From positions 186,001-250,000 of the forward strand of contig NZ_SDHW01000001.1 in the NCBI RefSeq assembly GCF_004118265.1: 64,000 nt of DNA. The letters are read 5' to 3'. The stretch comes from Lacibacter luteus. Its GTDB lineage: Bacteria; Bacteroidota; Bacteroidia; Chitinophagales; Chitinophagaceae. The notes under the pieces are model-generated. The model saw only the letters and a list, made by a program, of their open reading frames with translations. It was not told the DNA's origin and ran no database searches. Shown piece after piece: positions 51,148 through 63,000 of this stretch; the first letter of the stretch is position 1; every line of letters starts with the position of its first letter. Position numbers and translations under genes: made by a program.

Positions 51148-54100
51148 TAAAATTTGAGGTTTAAGCCAATGGTATAAACTTTATTAAGTGGCGCTAACTG
51201 ATCTGTATTTCCTCCCCTTGCTCTTTCAGGATCAAAATTTTTCATTTTAGTGAATGTGAGTATATTTTGGCCACTTACATAAAACCTTAGTTTTGAAATG
51301 CCTGCTTTTCGAATGATGCCATCAGGTATTGTGTAACCTATTTCAATATTTCTTAAGCGTAAATAAGAAGCATCTTCAATATAGAAATCAGAAACCCGTT
51401 GATTGTTTTGTCCACCGAGTCGGGGAAGTTTAGAAGCTGTATTTGAAGTTGTCCACCTGCCGGTCCAGTAAGTAAGTGCATTATTTCTGTCGCCCTCAAA
51501 CGGTAGTTGTCCATTATCATTGAGTAAGCGATCGACTCTGTTTAAGCCTTCAAACAAAATGTTGAGATCAATTCCCATGTAACTCAAATTTGTATTGAAG
51601 TTGTAAATGGCTTTCGGAAACGGATTACCAATGACTGTGCGGTCACGATCATCAATGATACCATCCGGTTTTCCCTCAGGTCCAGACAGATCAGCATATT
51701 TAAAATCGCCGGGACCAGTTGTTGTACTACCAAATTGTCTTGGAGAATTTGTGACTTCATCAGTCGTTTGAAAAATACCAATCACTTTCAAACCATAGTA
51801 AGCATTAAAAGGAACTCCAATTGTAATAATATTCTCTACTGTTACTGTGGGCGCACCATCTTTGCCGAGGCCTGTTACATTATTATCAGCAAATAAACTT
51901 AAACTACCACCCACGCTATAGTTAAACGTCTTATGGCTGTTGCGAAAATTCACTGAAATCTCCCAACCACTATTTACCATGCTGGCTGCATTTTGAGCAG
52001 CTAAATTGGTTACACCAATGGTAGCAGGAATTGGAAAATTAGCATACAATACATCTGTACTGGTACGTTTAAAATAATCTGCAGTAACGGATAACCTGTT
52101 TCTAAACAAACCGGCATCCAAACCAATATCATATTGCTCCACTGTTTCCCAGGTAATGGTGGGGTTTGCCAACCTTGTTAATGCTACACCCGGAACAACC
52201 GTAGCGGTGCCTAAAAAATAATCAATATTAGAGCTGCCATAAGTTTGATCAAAAATATAATTGCTGATATTATCATTACCGGTAATACCCCAGCTGGCTC
52301 TTAATTTTAAATCACTGATCCATTTGATCCTTTCAATAAATTTTTCCCTGTTGATCCTCCAACCAGCGGAAGCAGACGGAAAGTTGCCATACTTATTAGT
52401 AGATCCGAATTTGGATGAACCATCACGACGGAAATTTAATTCCAGCAAATATTTGCTTTTATAGATGTAATTAACTCTCGTAAAGAAAGATTGTAATGCT
52501 TCTTCTGCAACACTACCACTAACAGCAGGATTTAATACACCTCCTCCATCAAATTCTTCTATATCATTTGTCGGGAAGCCTTGTAATGATCCACTGAACC
52601 CATCATTGCGGTTGTAAATAACGGAATGGCCTAAAAGAACTGAAAGATCATGATCACCTGTAAAGTTCTTGTTATACCTTAACAGATTTTCATTTAACAG
52701 ACGATAGTTAAAACTGGTATTGTTATTTAATGAATTGACAGATGTACCCGTTACCACATTTCCTGCCCAATCATAATTATCATTGGTAGGTGTGAAGTTG
52801 GAGACCATGCCATAAGCAAGATTTAAACTTCCTGCTGTTTCAAAAGACAATGATTTTGTAAAGTCGACTTTTATACCAAAACGATCTGCGATATTAATAT
52901 CATCACTTTTGTAGTTACCAAGAAATCCTCTTTGCAAGGGATTCGTAATAGGAAAGCTTGGGTTGTTTGCTTTCAAATAAGAGCCATCAACCGTTCCATA
53001 TTTCCCATTCGAATAAAATACGGGAACCGTTGGTGCTGAACGTTGAAACTGGTTGATGATACCTGTTTCACCGGTAATAGCATCAGCCCCACCTTGCGGT
53101 CCTTTGAATATTGCCCAATAAGCATTGGTAACATTACTGATCGTTAACCACTCTTTGATCTTTGAGTTTAAATTAAGACTTAAATTAAAACGTTCTGATT
53201 GAAACTTGCCTTTTACTACCGCTTCTTGTCGTTGGTAACCAAGAGAAGTTCGGTATGTAGTTTTATCGTTGCCGCCCGAAAAAGCAATGTAATGATTTTG
53301 TAAGGGTGCCCTTCTTAATATTTCATTGGCCCAGTTAGTGTTTGCATATTGATCTGGTGATAATCGATTAGAGATTGCTGAAATATCAGCAGCAGAATAT
53401 CTTAATGCTGCTGAAGGTCCGTTTCGATTAATGTCGGCTTCGTTTTTCAGCGTAGCATAATTGATTGCATCGAGATATCTTGGAACCACAGTTACTTCCT
53501 GCATACCGATATAACTGTTGTAGATCACACTCATCGCACCGCTCTTTCCTTTTTTAGTAGTTACCACAATAACACCATTGGCACCACGGGCACCATAAAT
53601 AGCACTGGCAGATGCATCTTTCAAAACTGAAATAGATTCTATATCTGATGGAGCTAAATTGTTAAACACTTCCAGCCCACTGTATTGAATATTATCAATT
53701 ACCAACAATGGTGTTGATGAACCAAATGTTCCAATTCCCCTGATATTTATACTTGAACCATCTGCACCGGGTAAGCCGCTTGATTGCGTTAATTGCACAC
53801 CGGAAAATTTGCCGTACATGAGTTGGCCTGAATTGGTTACAGGCTGGTTTACGGCATCATCTAATTTAAGCGTTTGTGTTGCGCCTGTTTGATTTACTTT
53901 CTTTTGCGTACCATAACCTACAACTACTACATCCTGTAATGTAGATGCAGATGACTCGAGCTTTACTGAAATATCAGCACTGCCATCCCATGCCAATGTA
54001 AAGGATTGAAACCCTACACTTGAAAAAACAAGTACCGGCTTTGCTTTCGTTACAGTTAAACTGAACTTACCATCTTTATCAGTAGAAGTTCCTTTACTGC

Positions 54101-54263
54101 TAGCTTGCTCTGTAACCGATACGCCTGCAAGTGGAGTATTGTCAGTTGCATTTACAACTGTGCCGGTTACAGTTCTGTTTTGTGCAAATAAACTGAAGCT
54201 GATCAGCAACAACAAGGATAAGAAGCAGAACCGGTTGTGGAATTTTCTTTTAAACACAAGCAT
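51147..54263 (-). CDS. SusC/RagA-family TonB-dependent receptor
   Basis: The 1038-residue receptor is complete: signal peptide (LSLLLLISFSLFAQ), a carboxypeptidase-regulatory-like domain near residues 30-105 (VTGTVVNATDNTPLAGVSV), the SusC signature QDVVVVGYGTQKK near residue 115, a plug (GSSINIRGIGTFGSSTPLLVID) and a long barrel ending YTIGLNLKF. It imports glycan oligomers with TonB. ATG 54263 is chosen at the signal peptide; the frame extends 16 residues upstream. It is coupled to susD and lies downstream of the GH2 gene on the same strand. Confidence 0.96.
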   Translation of the reverse strand: MLVFKRKFHNRFCFLSLLLLISFSLFAQNRTVTGTVVNATDNTPLAGVSVTEQASSKGTSTDKDGKFSLTVTKAKPVLVFSSVGFQSFTLAWDGSADISVKLESSASTLQDVVVVGYGTQKKVNQTGATQTLKLDDAVNQPVTNSGQLMYGKFSGVQLTQSSGLPGADGSSINIRGIGTFGSSTPLLVIDNIQYSGLEVFNNLAPSDIESISVLKDASASAIYGARGANGVIVVTTKKGKSGAMSVIYNSYIGMQEVTVVPRYLDAINYATLKNEADINRNGPSAALRYSAADISAISNRLSPDQYANTNWANEILRRAPLQNHYIAFSGGNDKTTYRTSLGYQRQEAVVKGKFQSERFNLSLNLNSKIKEWLTISNVTNAYWAIFKGPQGGADAITGETGIINQFQRSAPTVPVFYSNGKYGTVDGSYLKANNPSFPITNPLQRGFLGNYKSDDINIADRFGIKVDFTKSLSFETAGSLNLAYGMVSNFTPTNDNYDWAGNVVTGTSVNSLNNNTSFNYRLLNENLLRYNKNFTGDHDLSVLLGHSVIYNRNDGFSGSLQGFPTNDIEEFDGGGVLNPAVSGSVAEEALQSFFTRVNYIYKSKYLLELNFRRDGSSKFGSTNKYGNFPSASAGWRINREKFIERIKWISDLKLRASWGITGNDNISNYIFDQTYGSSNIDYFLGTATVVPGVALTRLANPTITWETVEQYDIGLDAGLFRNRLSVTADYFKRTSTDVLYANFPIPATIGVTNLAAQNAASMVNSGWEISVNFRNSHKTFNYSVGGSLSLFADNNVTGLGKDGAPTVTVENIITIGVPFNAYYGLKVIGIFQTTDEVTNSPRQFGSTTTGPGDFKYADLSGPEGKPDGIIDDRDRTVIGNPFPKAIYNFNTNLSYMGIDLNILFEGLNRVDRLLNDNGQLPFEGDRNNALTYWTGRWTTSNTASKLPRLGGQNNQRVSDFYIEDASYLRLRNIEIGYTIPDGIIRKAGISKLRFYVSGQNILTFTKMKNFDPERARGGNTDQLAPLNKVYTIGLNLKF

Positions 54264-54398
54264 CGCTTTCGTTTTAGTTTGATTAATAATTACAGAGACT
54301 AAGTAAAGCACAATATTTTATTTGCAGGGTGTGCTTACACTTCAAAAAAGCGGTGCATTTAGGTCAACAAAACAGGCTTGAAATGTTCAGGAGTTGGT

Positions 54399-56885
54399 CT
54401 ATTGAATGCTGATAATAATAGCTGAAGTCTTTAACCCCGCCGATGAAGCTTCAATCTTTACTTCACCAGCCGCTCCTTTCTTACTTCTGATTACTAACAA
54501 ACAGAGCCCGTTAAATGTTTTGCGGTAATTGGCCTGGAATGGTTCGGTTGATGCTGCATTGCCGTTATCAACCGCTGCTATGGTTGCAGGGCCTGAAAGC
54601 TTAAATTCAATTTTATTATCAGCAAGAGGGCAAAAATTTCCATCTTCATCTTCAATCTTTACCGTGATGAAAGACAAATCTTCACCATCTGCACTGATGA
54701 CTTTTCTATCAGGTATTAATTTGATTTGATTTGGGGTCTTAGCGGTGTTGATTGTTTTTACGGCTGCTTCTTTCCCATTTTTATAGGCCACTACTTTCAG
54801 TTCGCCTTTTTCATACAGCACATTCCAGTTAAGGCGGTAAGGTGATTCAAAATTTTTTGGCCGGTTTTTCCATGCATTGAAAGCAACAGGTACGATGGTT
54901 TTATCAACACCCATCTTTTTTCTTCCATACGATTTTCCATTTACAAATAATTCCGCTTCATCACAATTGGTATAACAGTACACCGGTATTTCTGTAACGC
55001 TGCTTCCTTCCCAATTCCAGTGTGGTAATACATGCACCATCGGCTCTGTAGTCCACCGACTTTGATACAGGTAAAAACGGTCTTTGGGAAAACCTGCTAA
55101 ATCCACTGCACCGAAATAAGAACTTCTCGATGGCCAATCTGTATCCCAATTGCCATGTGTAAGATTATCTTTTCCACCATACGGCGTTGGCTCGCCGAGA
55201 TAATCAAAACCTGTCCACACAAATTCACCAATTGCATTGGGTAATGAATCCTGGAAATGAAATTCAACATCTGGTGGGTAGGCCCAGCCGGGACTTTGAT
55301 TATCATAACTACTCACCTGCAACGAAGGATGCTTGTCATACTTTTCTAACGGCAAATGATAAACGCCTCTTGATGATACGCAGGATGCAGTTTCAGAACC
55401 ATACACAATCCAATCTTTATGTTGCTGCATGGTGCTTGCATAATCTGACGGTTTATAATTAGCTCCTACTAAATCTATTTCAGCAGCAAGACCATTTTTA
55501 ATAGCAACCGAAAAATTATTAAAGCCCGCCGTAGTGGGTCTGTTCGGGTCTTCTTCTTTACAAATTTTTGAAAGTGAACGGGCAAGCAGGTAACCATCTT
55601 CTTTATTCTGTTCCCTTATTTCATTACCAATGCTCCACATAATAATCGATGGCCGGTTCCTGTCTCTGCGAATCATATCTCTTAAATCCTGCTCATGCCA
55701 TTGCGCCCAATATTTGCTGTAATCATTTTCTACTTTTGGCATTGCCCAGCAATCAAACGCTTCTTCCTGCACCAACAACCCCATCTTATCACACAAATCT
55801 AATTGCTCCGGCGATGCAGGATTGTGTGATGTGCGGATGGCATTCACTCCCATTGCTTTCATGATTTGCAGTTGCCGTTCCGTTGCCCTGTAATTAACAG
55901 CAGTACCCAACGCTCCTAAATCATGATGCAAACAAACACCTTTTAATTTTACACGTCGGCCATTTAAAAAGAAACCTTCTCTTGAATAGCTGATGGTACG
56001 TATGCCAAACTGTTGAGTGTATGTATCAACAACAATATTGTTTTTGTAAATGCTGGAAACTGTTTTGTACAAATGCGGTGTTTCCATATCCCACAACTTG
56101 GGATTAACCACTTCCAGCTCTTGTATTATTTTTGCTTCTCCTGAAATAAATTTAAAATCAGCCATCAGTTTTGCAACTTCTGCACCATCAGCATCCACAA
56201 TACTTGTTTTGATTTGATACTTACCAACATGATTTTTTTGTTTGGATGATACCATTGTTTCGACCTTCACTTTTGCTTTCTCTTTTTCAACAACAGGTGT
56301 GCTGATATGATTGCCCCAGTGTTTTACATGCACCGGGTTTTTTATTTCCATCCACACATTCCGGTAAATACCTGCGCCGGAATACCATCTTGATGCAAGC
56401 ATTTCAGGATTTAGTTTTACGGCAATTACATTATCGCTGCCAAGTTTTACATACGGTGTAATATCAATTTCAAAACCGATGTAACCATAAGGCCGTTCAT
56501 ACACTTTACTTCCATTGATGTACACCGATGAGTTGTACATAATACCATCAAACTCCAGCGTAATTATTTTGCCTTTTGCTGATGCGTCTATTTTAAAATG
56601 TTTACGATACCATGCTTTATCAAAAATGGGAAGACCTCCTGTACGTGGATTGTATTCAGGTTTGAAAGGGCCTTCAATAGCCCAGTCATGCGGTAATGAC
56701 AACTTACGCCAATCTTTATCGTTGTATTGAATTTGTGATGCGGATGAATCAGTCGTTTTTTTAAACAACCATTCTTCCGTAAACCGCTTTCGTTCTCTAG
56801 GTAATTTTTGTGCTGAAAGAGTAACAACAATGAATAAACAAATGGATAAAAGAAGATAGTATTTATATGTGAACTTGTTGCTCAT
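54399..56885 (-). CDS. GH2-family glycoside hydrolase, likely beta-galactosidase
   Basis: An 828-residue exported enzyme (signal peptide ending VVTLSAQ). Domain order is N-terminal sugar-binding beta-sandwich, immunoglobulin-like domain, TIM barrel from about residue 300, then C-terminal DUF4982/Ig-like domains. KLKGVCLHHDLGALG and AIRTSHNPASPEQLDLCD are GH2 signatures; the acid/base Glu is in WSIGNEIREQ (about residue 420) and the nucleophile is probably the Glu in VYGSETAS (about 496). Beta-galactosidase fits the downstream galK/galT; beta-glucuronidase or other GH2 activities are possible. Confidence 0.92.
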   Translation of the reverse strand: MSNKFTYKYYLLLSICLFIVVTLSAQKLPRERKRFTEEWLFKKTTDSSASQIQYNDKDWRKLSLPHDWAIEGPFKPEYNPRTGGLPIFDKAWYRKHFKIDASAKGKIITLEFDGIMYNSSVYINGSKVYERPYGYIGFEIDITPYVKLGSDNVIAVKLNPEMLASRWYSGAGIYRNVWMEIKNPVHVKHWGNHISTPVVEKEKAKVKVETMVSSKQKNHVGKYQIKTSIVDADGAEVAKLMADFKFISGEAKIIQELEVVNPKLWDMETPHLYKTVSSIYKNNIVVDTYTQQFGIRTISYSREGFFLNGRRVKLKGVCLHHDLGALGTAVNYRATERQLQIMKAMGVNAIRTSHNPASPEQLDLCDKMGLLVQEEAFDCWAMPKVENDYSKYWAQWHEQDLRDMIRRDRNRPSIIMWSIGNEIREQNKEDGYLLARSLSKICKEEDPNRPTTAGFNNFSVAIKNGLAAEIDLVGANYKPSDYASTMQQHKDWIVYGSETASCVSSRGVYHLPLEKYDKHPSLQVSSYDNQSPGWAYPPDVEFHFQDSLPNAIGEFVWTGFDYLGEPTPYGGKDNLTHGNWDTDWPSRSSYFGAVDLAGFPKDRFYLYQSRWTTEPMVHVLPHWNWEGSSVTEIPVYCYTNCDEAELFVNGKSYGRKKMGVDKTIVPVAFNAWKNRPKNFESPYRLNWNVLYEKGELKVVAYKNGKEAAVKTINTAKTPNQIKLIPDRKVISADGEDLSFITVKIEDEDGNFCPLADNKIEFKLSGPATIAAVDNGNAASTEPFQANYRKTFNGLCLLVIRSKKGAAGEVKIEASSAGLKTSAIIISIQ

Positions 56886-56902
56886 GTTGTTTCTCCTTTT
56901 CG

Positions 56903-58399
56903 TTATTGTTTGTAAGCAGGGTTAAGGGTAAAACTGCCTGCTTTGTTTACTGTAAGCCATTTATCCAATAGTTCTTTTAATTGCTTTGCTGTTTGTGCGT
57001 TTTCAGCAGCAATGTTTTTCTTTTCAGAAACATCAGCAGCAATATCATACAACTCGGTGCTGCTATCTTCATAATTATAAATCAACTTATAATTTCCTTT
57101 GCGGATAGCTGCACCCGGCTTACCTCCCTGGTTACTGTAATGCGGATAATACCAATACAGTGTTCTGTTTACCGCTTGCGTTGGTTTTAATAAAAGCTGC
57201 AACATATTTTCGCCTTCAACTGCTGTTGTTTTTTTATAAGTTTTATTGATGGCGGTTGCAATAGTTGAATAAATATCTGATGTGGTTATGGGTACATCAG
57301 TAACAACTGCCTGTTGCAGTTTATCTTTCCAATACATAATCATCGGCACTCTTATCCCACCTTCATACAACCAACCTTTTCCTGCTCTTAAAGGCGCATT
57401 GCATGTGGGACTTCCTTCTGCCGTACTCAATCCGCCATTATCAGATGTGAAGATGATAAGTGTATTCTCCAGCAATCCTTTTTCTTTTAATGATTGAATG
57501 ATGCGACCAATATTCCAATCCATGTTTTCAATCATTGCTGCATATACAGCATGGTCTTGTACCAAACGTTGTTTCCAATCATTTTCATTCTTCATCCAAG
57601 CCTCATCTTTTATGAAACGGTCTTTATCAGTATAACCCAATTGTTGCTGTTTTTCTTTATACTTTTTAATTAATGCTGATGGTGCCTGCAATGGATTATG
57701 TACAGCATACAATGAATACATCATTAAAAAAGGCGATTGCTTTTGCTGCTGAATAAAGCTGATGCACTCATTCGCAAGCCTGTCAGTAATGTATTCACCT
57801 TTGGGGCCATCGGGCAATGTTGGATTATTATAAGGTGTAAAGAAACCACCTGTGCTGTCGTTTATTTTTCCTGTTGGCCCACCTTTACTCCATCCACCAA
57901 TATTGGTTTGAAAGCCCTGGCTTAATGGCCAGTACTTCTCTTCTTCACCCAAATGCCATTTGCCTGCAAAAAAAGTTTGATAGCCATTTTGTACTGCATA
58001 CTCCGCAATGGTATTTTCTTTGAGCGATAACTCGTAAGCTGTTGCCGGTGCAATTAATTTTTCAAATGGTTTTGCTTTTCCGTTTTCCTGCCGGCCTTTA
58101 ATCCAGTCTGTTACTTTTGTGTTGATGGGATTTTTACCCGTCATAATGCTTGAACGTGTGGGGCTGCATACAGGACTGGTAGCATAGCTGTTCGTAAACC
58201 GTACTCCTTTTGCTGCCAACGCATCAAGATTGGGTGTTTCGTAAAATGTACTTCCGTAGCAAGTAAGGTCTTTCCAACCTAAATCATCTGCAAGAATGAT
58301 GATGATATTGGGCTTGCTGTTTTTTTGTTGTGCTTGTGCAATTGAAATGACTGCACTACTCCAAACAAAAGCAAGCAGATATTTTAAGAACGTAAACAT
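56903..58399 (-). CDS. S1-family sulfatase A
   Basis: The 498-residue exported sulfatase has signal peptide ending SIAQAQ. Metal-binding ADDLGWKD is near residue 37 and the formylglycine motif is Cys78-S-P-T-R82 (PVCSPTRSSIMTGK); FAGKWHLG and FTSDNGG are further active-site segments. Conversion of Cys78 to formylglycine by a maturase is needed; no maturase gene is seen in the window. It hydrolyses a sulfate ester on the target glycan. It follows sulfatase B by 17 bases and precedes GH2 by 17. Confidence 0.94.
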   Translation of the reverse strand: MFTFLKYLLAFVWSSAVISIAQAQQKNSKPNIIIILADDLGWKDLTCYGSTFYETPNLDALAAKGVRFTNSYATSPVCSPTRSSIMTGKNPINTKVTDWIKGRQENGKAKPFEKLIAPATAYELSLKENTIAEYAVQNGYQTFFAGKWHLGEEEKYWPLSQGFQTNIGGWSKGGPTGKINDSTGGFFTPYNNPTLPDGPKGEYITDRLANECISFIQQQKQSPFLMMYSLYAVHNPLQAPSALIKKYKEKQQQLGYTDKDRFIKDEAWMKNENDWKQRLVQDHAVYAAMIENMDWNIGRIIQSLKEKGLLENTLIIFTSDNGGLSTAEGSPTCNAPLRAGKGWLYEGGIRVPMIMYWKDKLQQAVVTDVPITTSDIYSTIATAINKTYKKTTAVEGENMLQLLLKPTQAVNRTLYWYYPHYSNQGGKPGAAIRKGNYKLIYNYEDSSTELYDIAADVSEKKNIAAENAQTAKQLKELLDKWLTVNKAGSFTLNPAYKQ

Positions 58400-58416
58400 C
58401 TTTTATAAACATGATT

Positions 58417-59943
58417 TTAATTGCTGCCTTCTTTAATTTTTGCAAGTAATGCCTGCATCTCTTTCACTTTTTCCGGATGTGCTGCTGCTACATTTTTTGT
58501 TTCGCCGGGGTCATCGGTTAAATTATACAACTGCGGTTCAGGTAAATTACCCAACTCGGTGTTGGTGTCTTTGTTCATCTTTGGTCCTTTGGATGGTTCA
58601 ATATATTTCCACTGCCCTACAATTAATGATAATGTTGAGTTGAGTGATTGCTCCACCAAATACTCTCTTGATTGTTTTGTTTGATTGAGTAATACCGGCA
58701 AATAGTTTTTACTGTCGGGTGCCTGGCCAGCTTCTACTTTTACACCTGCAAGCTTTGCAAACGATGCATACAAGTCAACCTGGCTGAACAATGCGTCATT
58801 GGTTTTACCAGCTGCCACTTTTCCTTTCCAGCTTACAATAAACGGAACTCTGGTACCTGCTTCAAACGCACTGTACTTGCCACCACGATAAATACCGCCG
58901 GGTTTGTGCGTTCCTAATTTTTCAACTGCATCATCTTTATAACCATCATCAATTACATGACCATTATCACTGCTAAAAATGATGAGAGTGTTCTCCAGCA
59001 AATTATTTTTTTTGAGGATGGCCATGATTTCACCAACCGTCCAATCTAACTGCAACAACACATCGCCTCTAGGTCCCATGCCACTCTTGCCTGCAAAACG
59101 TGCATGTGCTGTTCTTGGCACATGAATATCATGCGTAGCGAAATATAAAAAGAAGGGATTGTTTTTTTGTGATGTGATGTAAGCGTTTGCTTTTTGCACC
59201 AGCACATCAGCAAAGTCTTCATCTTTCCAAAGTGCACTTGTACCACCGGTCATATAACCAATGCGACTGATGCCGTTTACAATCGTCATATCATGACCAT
59301 GCGAAGGATGCATCTTTAACAACTCCGGATTTTTTTTACCGGTAGCTGCGTTTGAATCAAGCGGTGCAGCATAACTTACTTTAATGGGGTCGCTCTTATC
59401 TAAATTGATGACCTGTTGATTTTCTACAAACACACAGGGAACACGGTCGCCGGTTGCAGGAATTAAAAATGAATAATTAAATCCAATTTCCTTTGGGCCG
59501 GGTTTAATTGGTTCATTCCAGTTAATACCCTTTGCATCACCCAAACCCAAATGCCATTTACCAATCACTGCTGTATGGTAACCCGCTTTTTGCAACATGC
59601 CCGGCAATGTGGTTGTAGTAACAGGAATGATTAATGAAGCATCACCCGGAGCAATACCTGTTCCCTGTTTGCGCCATGCATATTTTCCTGTTAACAATGA
59701 AAAACGTGATGGTGTGCAGGTTGCTGATGTAGTATGTGCATTGGTGAATCTTGTTCCGCTTTTTGCCAATGCATCCATATTGGGAGTGGCAATAGCAGTT
59801 GCGCCATAGCAACCCAAATCACCATACCCTAAATCATCTGTATAAATTAAAATGATGTTTGGTTTTTTATTTTTGACTGACTGGCTATTTGTTGCAACAG
59901 CCGCAAACAGCAGAATGATTGCAAGCAAGAATCGGTTAACCAT
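58417..59943 (-). CDS. S1-family sulfatase B
   Basis: The 508-residue exported sulfatase has signal peptide ending AAVATNSQ, metal site YTDDLGYGDLG, formylglycine motif Cys76-T-P-S-R80 (SATCTPSRFSLLTGK), AVIGKWHLG and FSSDNGHVIDDG. It differs clearly from sulfatase A, so the two probably remove sulfate from different positions or linkages. It is the first gene after the HTCS regulator gene, across a 139-base gap that probably holds the operon promoter. Confidence 0.94.
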   Translation of the reverse strand: MVNRFLLAIILLFAAVATNSQSVKNKKPNIILIYTDDLGYGDLGCYGATAIATPNMDALAKSGTRFTNAHTTSATCTPSRFSLLTGKYAWRKQGTGIAPGDASLIIPVTTTTLPGMLQKAGYHTAVIGKWHLGLGDAKGINWNEPIKPGPKEIGFNYSFLIPATGDRVPCVFVENQQVINLDKSDPIKVSYAAPLDSNAATGKKNPELLKMHPSHGHDMTIVNGISRIGYMTGGTSALWKDEDFADVLVQKANAYITSQKNNPFFLYFATHDIHVPRTAHARFAGKSGMGPRGDVLLQLDWTVGEIMAILKKNNLLENTLIIFSSDNGHVIDDGYKDDAVEKLGTHKPGGIYRGGKYSAFEAGTRVPFIVSWKGKVAAGKTNDALFSQVDLYASFAKLAGVKVEAGQAPDSKNYLPVLLNQTKQSREYLVEQSLNSTLSLIVGQWKYIEPSKGPKMNKDTNTELGNLPEPQLYNLTDDPGETKNVAAAHPEKVKEMQALLAKIKEGSN

Positions 59944-60082
59944 TTCCTGATTTATTTTTTAAACAGGTGATAATAATGATTGCTAAATTATCAAAAGCAG
60001 GTTTAGCTTTTATTTCAAAAAAGGGGTGCTGATGTAGCATTAAAAAAACTACATAATGCATAAAAATCGCCGCTATTAAAAT

Positions 60083-63000
60083 CTATTTCTTATAATCTGA
60101 CGGCGATACTCCAAACTGGTCCTGGAAGCGTTTTCTGAAATACTTGATATCATTAAACCCTGCTTCATAAGCCGCTTCGGTTACAGAGTAATTACCACTT
60201 TCCAGCAGCTTAACAGCAAAATTTAAACGGGCTGTTCGTATAAACTCATTGCCCGACATGCCGGTTACTGCTTTCAACTTCCTGTAAAATGTAGAACGGC
60301 TCATAAACATCAGATTGGCCAGTTCATCATTACTGAAATTGCTATTGGAAATATTTTCTTCCACCAGCTTCATGAGCTTGTAAAGAAATTCTTCTTCGTA
60401 GGTTTTAATTTCAAAACTGCCTGTGCCCAGCAAAATACGTTTTGCATATAGCTCTTTTAATTTGTTACGGGAGTTAATGAGGTTATGAATATGCACCAGC
60501 AGCAATTGTGAGTTGAATGGCTTGGGCAAATACACATCTGCCCCTTCCTGTATGCCCTGCACATGATGCGCCATATCACTCAGTGCCGTTAAAAGAATCA
60601 CCGGAATATGTGATGTGTCTTTATGCGATTTCACCGTACGGCAGAGTTCAATACCATCCATCTCCGGCATCATAATATCACTTACAATTAAATCAGGAAT
60701 AATTTCAAGCGCCTTGCTTAATCCATCTTTACCATTAGAAGCTGTAATGACTTTAAATGATGGTGAAAGAATTTCATACACGTATTGCTGAATATCCGTT
60801 TCATCTTCTACAACAAGAATAATGGGCAGCTCCTGTTCCTGGTTCAGCATTTCATTTTCTTCTGACATAACTTCTATATTTAAGTTTGTTTCTTGTAATT
60901 GTTGATTGAACTGTAAAGGCTCAGCAACTGTTGGGTATTTTTCAATAAGCTCTTTATGTGGAAGTGTTATGGTAAACAGAGTTCCCTTGGGTTTATTATA
61001 GGTTGCTGTAATAGTGCCGCCATGCAGTTCAACGAGTTCCTTTACAAATGACAAGCCAATACCTGAACCCGAAATGGCAGCAATATCATCTTCCTTACCA
61101 CGATAGAACCTGTCGAAAATCTTATCCCGTTCATTTTCAGGAATGCCTTTACCCGTATCAGCTATTTTAATTTCACAACTTTTATCTGCATGGCGAATAA
61201 TCTCCATGTGTATCGCTTCTCCATCCGGGGTAAACTTAAACGCATTGGCCAATACATTAAACACAATAATTTCCAGTTTGTTGAAATCAAACACAAACGA
61301 AATGAATTTTTCCTGTGCATGAAAACTATACTGCATGTTTCGCCTTGCAGCTTCGTCTTTAAACAGTAAAAATAGTTCGTTGCAAAAAGTAACTAGCTCA
61401 CCTGGTTGCAATATCAGCTTTAAACTTCCGGCTTCTGCTTTTTGATAATCGAGTAATTGATTCACCATCCGCAGCAATCGCTTGGATTGTTTTTGTATCA
61501 ACCGTAAACTTTTTTCAACAGGTGCTTCTACTTTCGTCCGTTGCAATAAATCTTCCAACGGGCCTAAGATGAGTGTAAGCGGTGTGCGAAACTCATGTGA
61601 GATATTGGTAAACAAACGCTCTTTAAAATCAGACAGCTTTTTCTCCTGCTGTCTCGACATTCTTGAAAGCGTTAATTGATTTTTCAACGCCACTTGTCTC
61701 AACCCAAAATAACGTGTAAGCCACAACAGGAAAATAAACAACAATACATAAATGGTATAAGCCCACCAGGTGCGCCATGGTGGTGGCAGGATAATAATTT
61801 TTAATTCATGCGGAACATCATTCCATATTTTATCGCTGTTGGTTGCTTTTACTTTCAGCGTATAGGTGCCTGCTTTTAAATTTGTAAATGAAACAGTTCT
61901 GTTATTGCCTGCATATACCCAATCATCATGAAAACCTTCCAACTGGTACATGTATTCATTTTTATCAGGCGCATGATAGTCAAGTGCAGCAAACCCGATG
62001 GAGAAGATATTTTCTTTATAGTTGAGCGTAATACTTTTTGTTTCATAAAAAGGACGACTCAACACTGTACTATCGCCTTCCTTTTTACCAAATTCATAGG
62101 ATTCATTGTTGATAGTGAGATTGGTAAAATATACCGGCGGATGAAACCGGTTGATGCGGATACTATCAGGTTTGAAATAAGTAAGCCCTTCTAACCCACC
62201 AAAAAACAATTGACCATTTGCATCTTTAAACGAAGCATTTTCAGAAAACATATCAGATTGCACACCATCCCGTTTATCAAAAACAGCAATGGATTGATTT
62301 ACGGGATTGATTCTTACAAGCCCCTTGTTTGTTGTTGCCCAGATATTGCCCTTATCATCAGCAAGAACTGCATGAACATAATCATTGGGCAATCCATCAC
62401 GAGTGTTATATCTTATTACCTGCAGCTGTTCATTGCTATCAACCGAAATTTTATTGAGACCGCTTTGTGTACCTGCCCAGATATTTCCTGCTTTATCTTC
62501 TGTTAAACAAAGAATGGTATTGTTGCTGATAGATGTTTTTCCATCGCCTGTTTGAACAAATACTTTAAAGGAATCATCAGAAGGATTGTACAAATGCAAA
62601 CCTTTATAAGTACCAACCCAAAGTCTTTTCTTTGAATCAACCAACAGGCAGCTTACCCTTTCGTTTTGCAAAGCGCCTTTCACTCCAAATGCATGTAAAT
62701 ATTTTTTGAATATCGGTTTATTGTTTTTATCAAACCCCGTAATACAATTGAGACCGAATTCCTGCGTGCCTATCCATATTTTTCCTTCTGCATCTTTCAC
62801 CAACGCATTAATTTTTTTATCACTGATGGAAGCAGGATTATTTCTATCCGGCAGAAATAATTCAAACGCACCAAGCGTAGTGCCGGAATTAACAATCCGC
62901 ATCAATGCCTTGTTAGTGCCTACCCACAAATAATTTCCATCTTGCAAAAATGAACGGCTTACGTAAGAAGAAATGGGGTCTGCAATATCCTGCTTGGAGT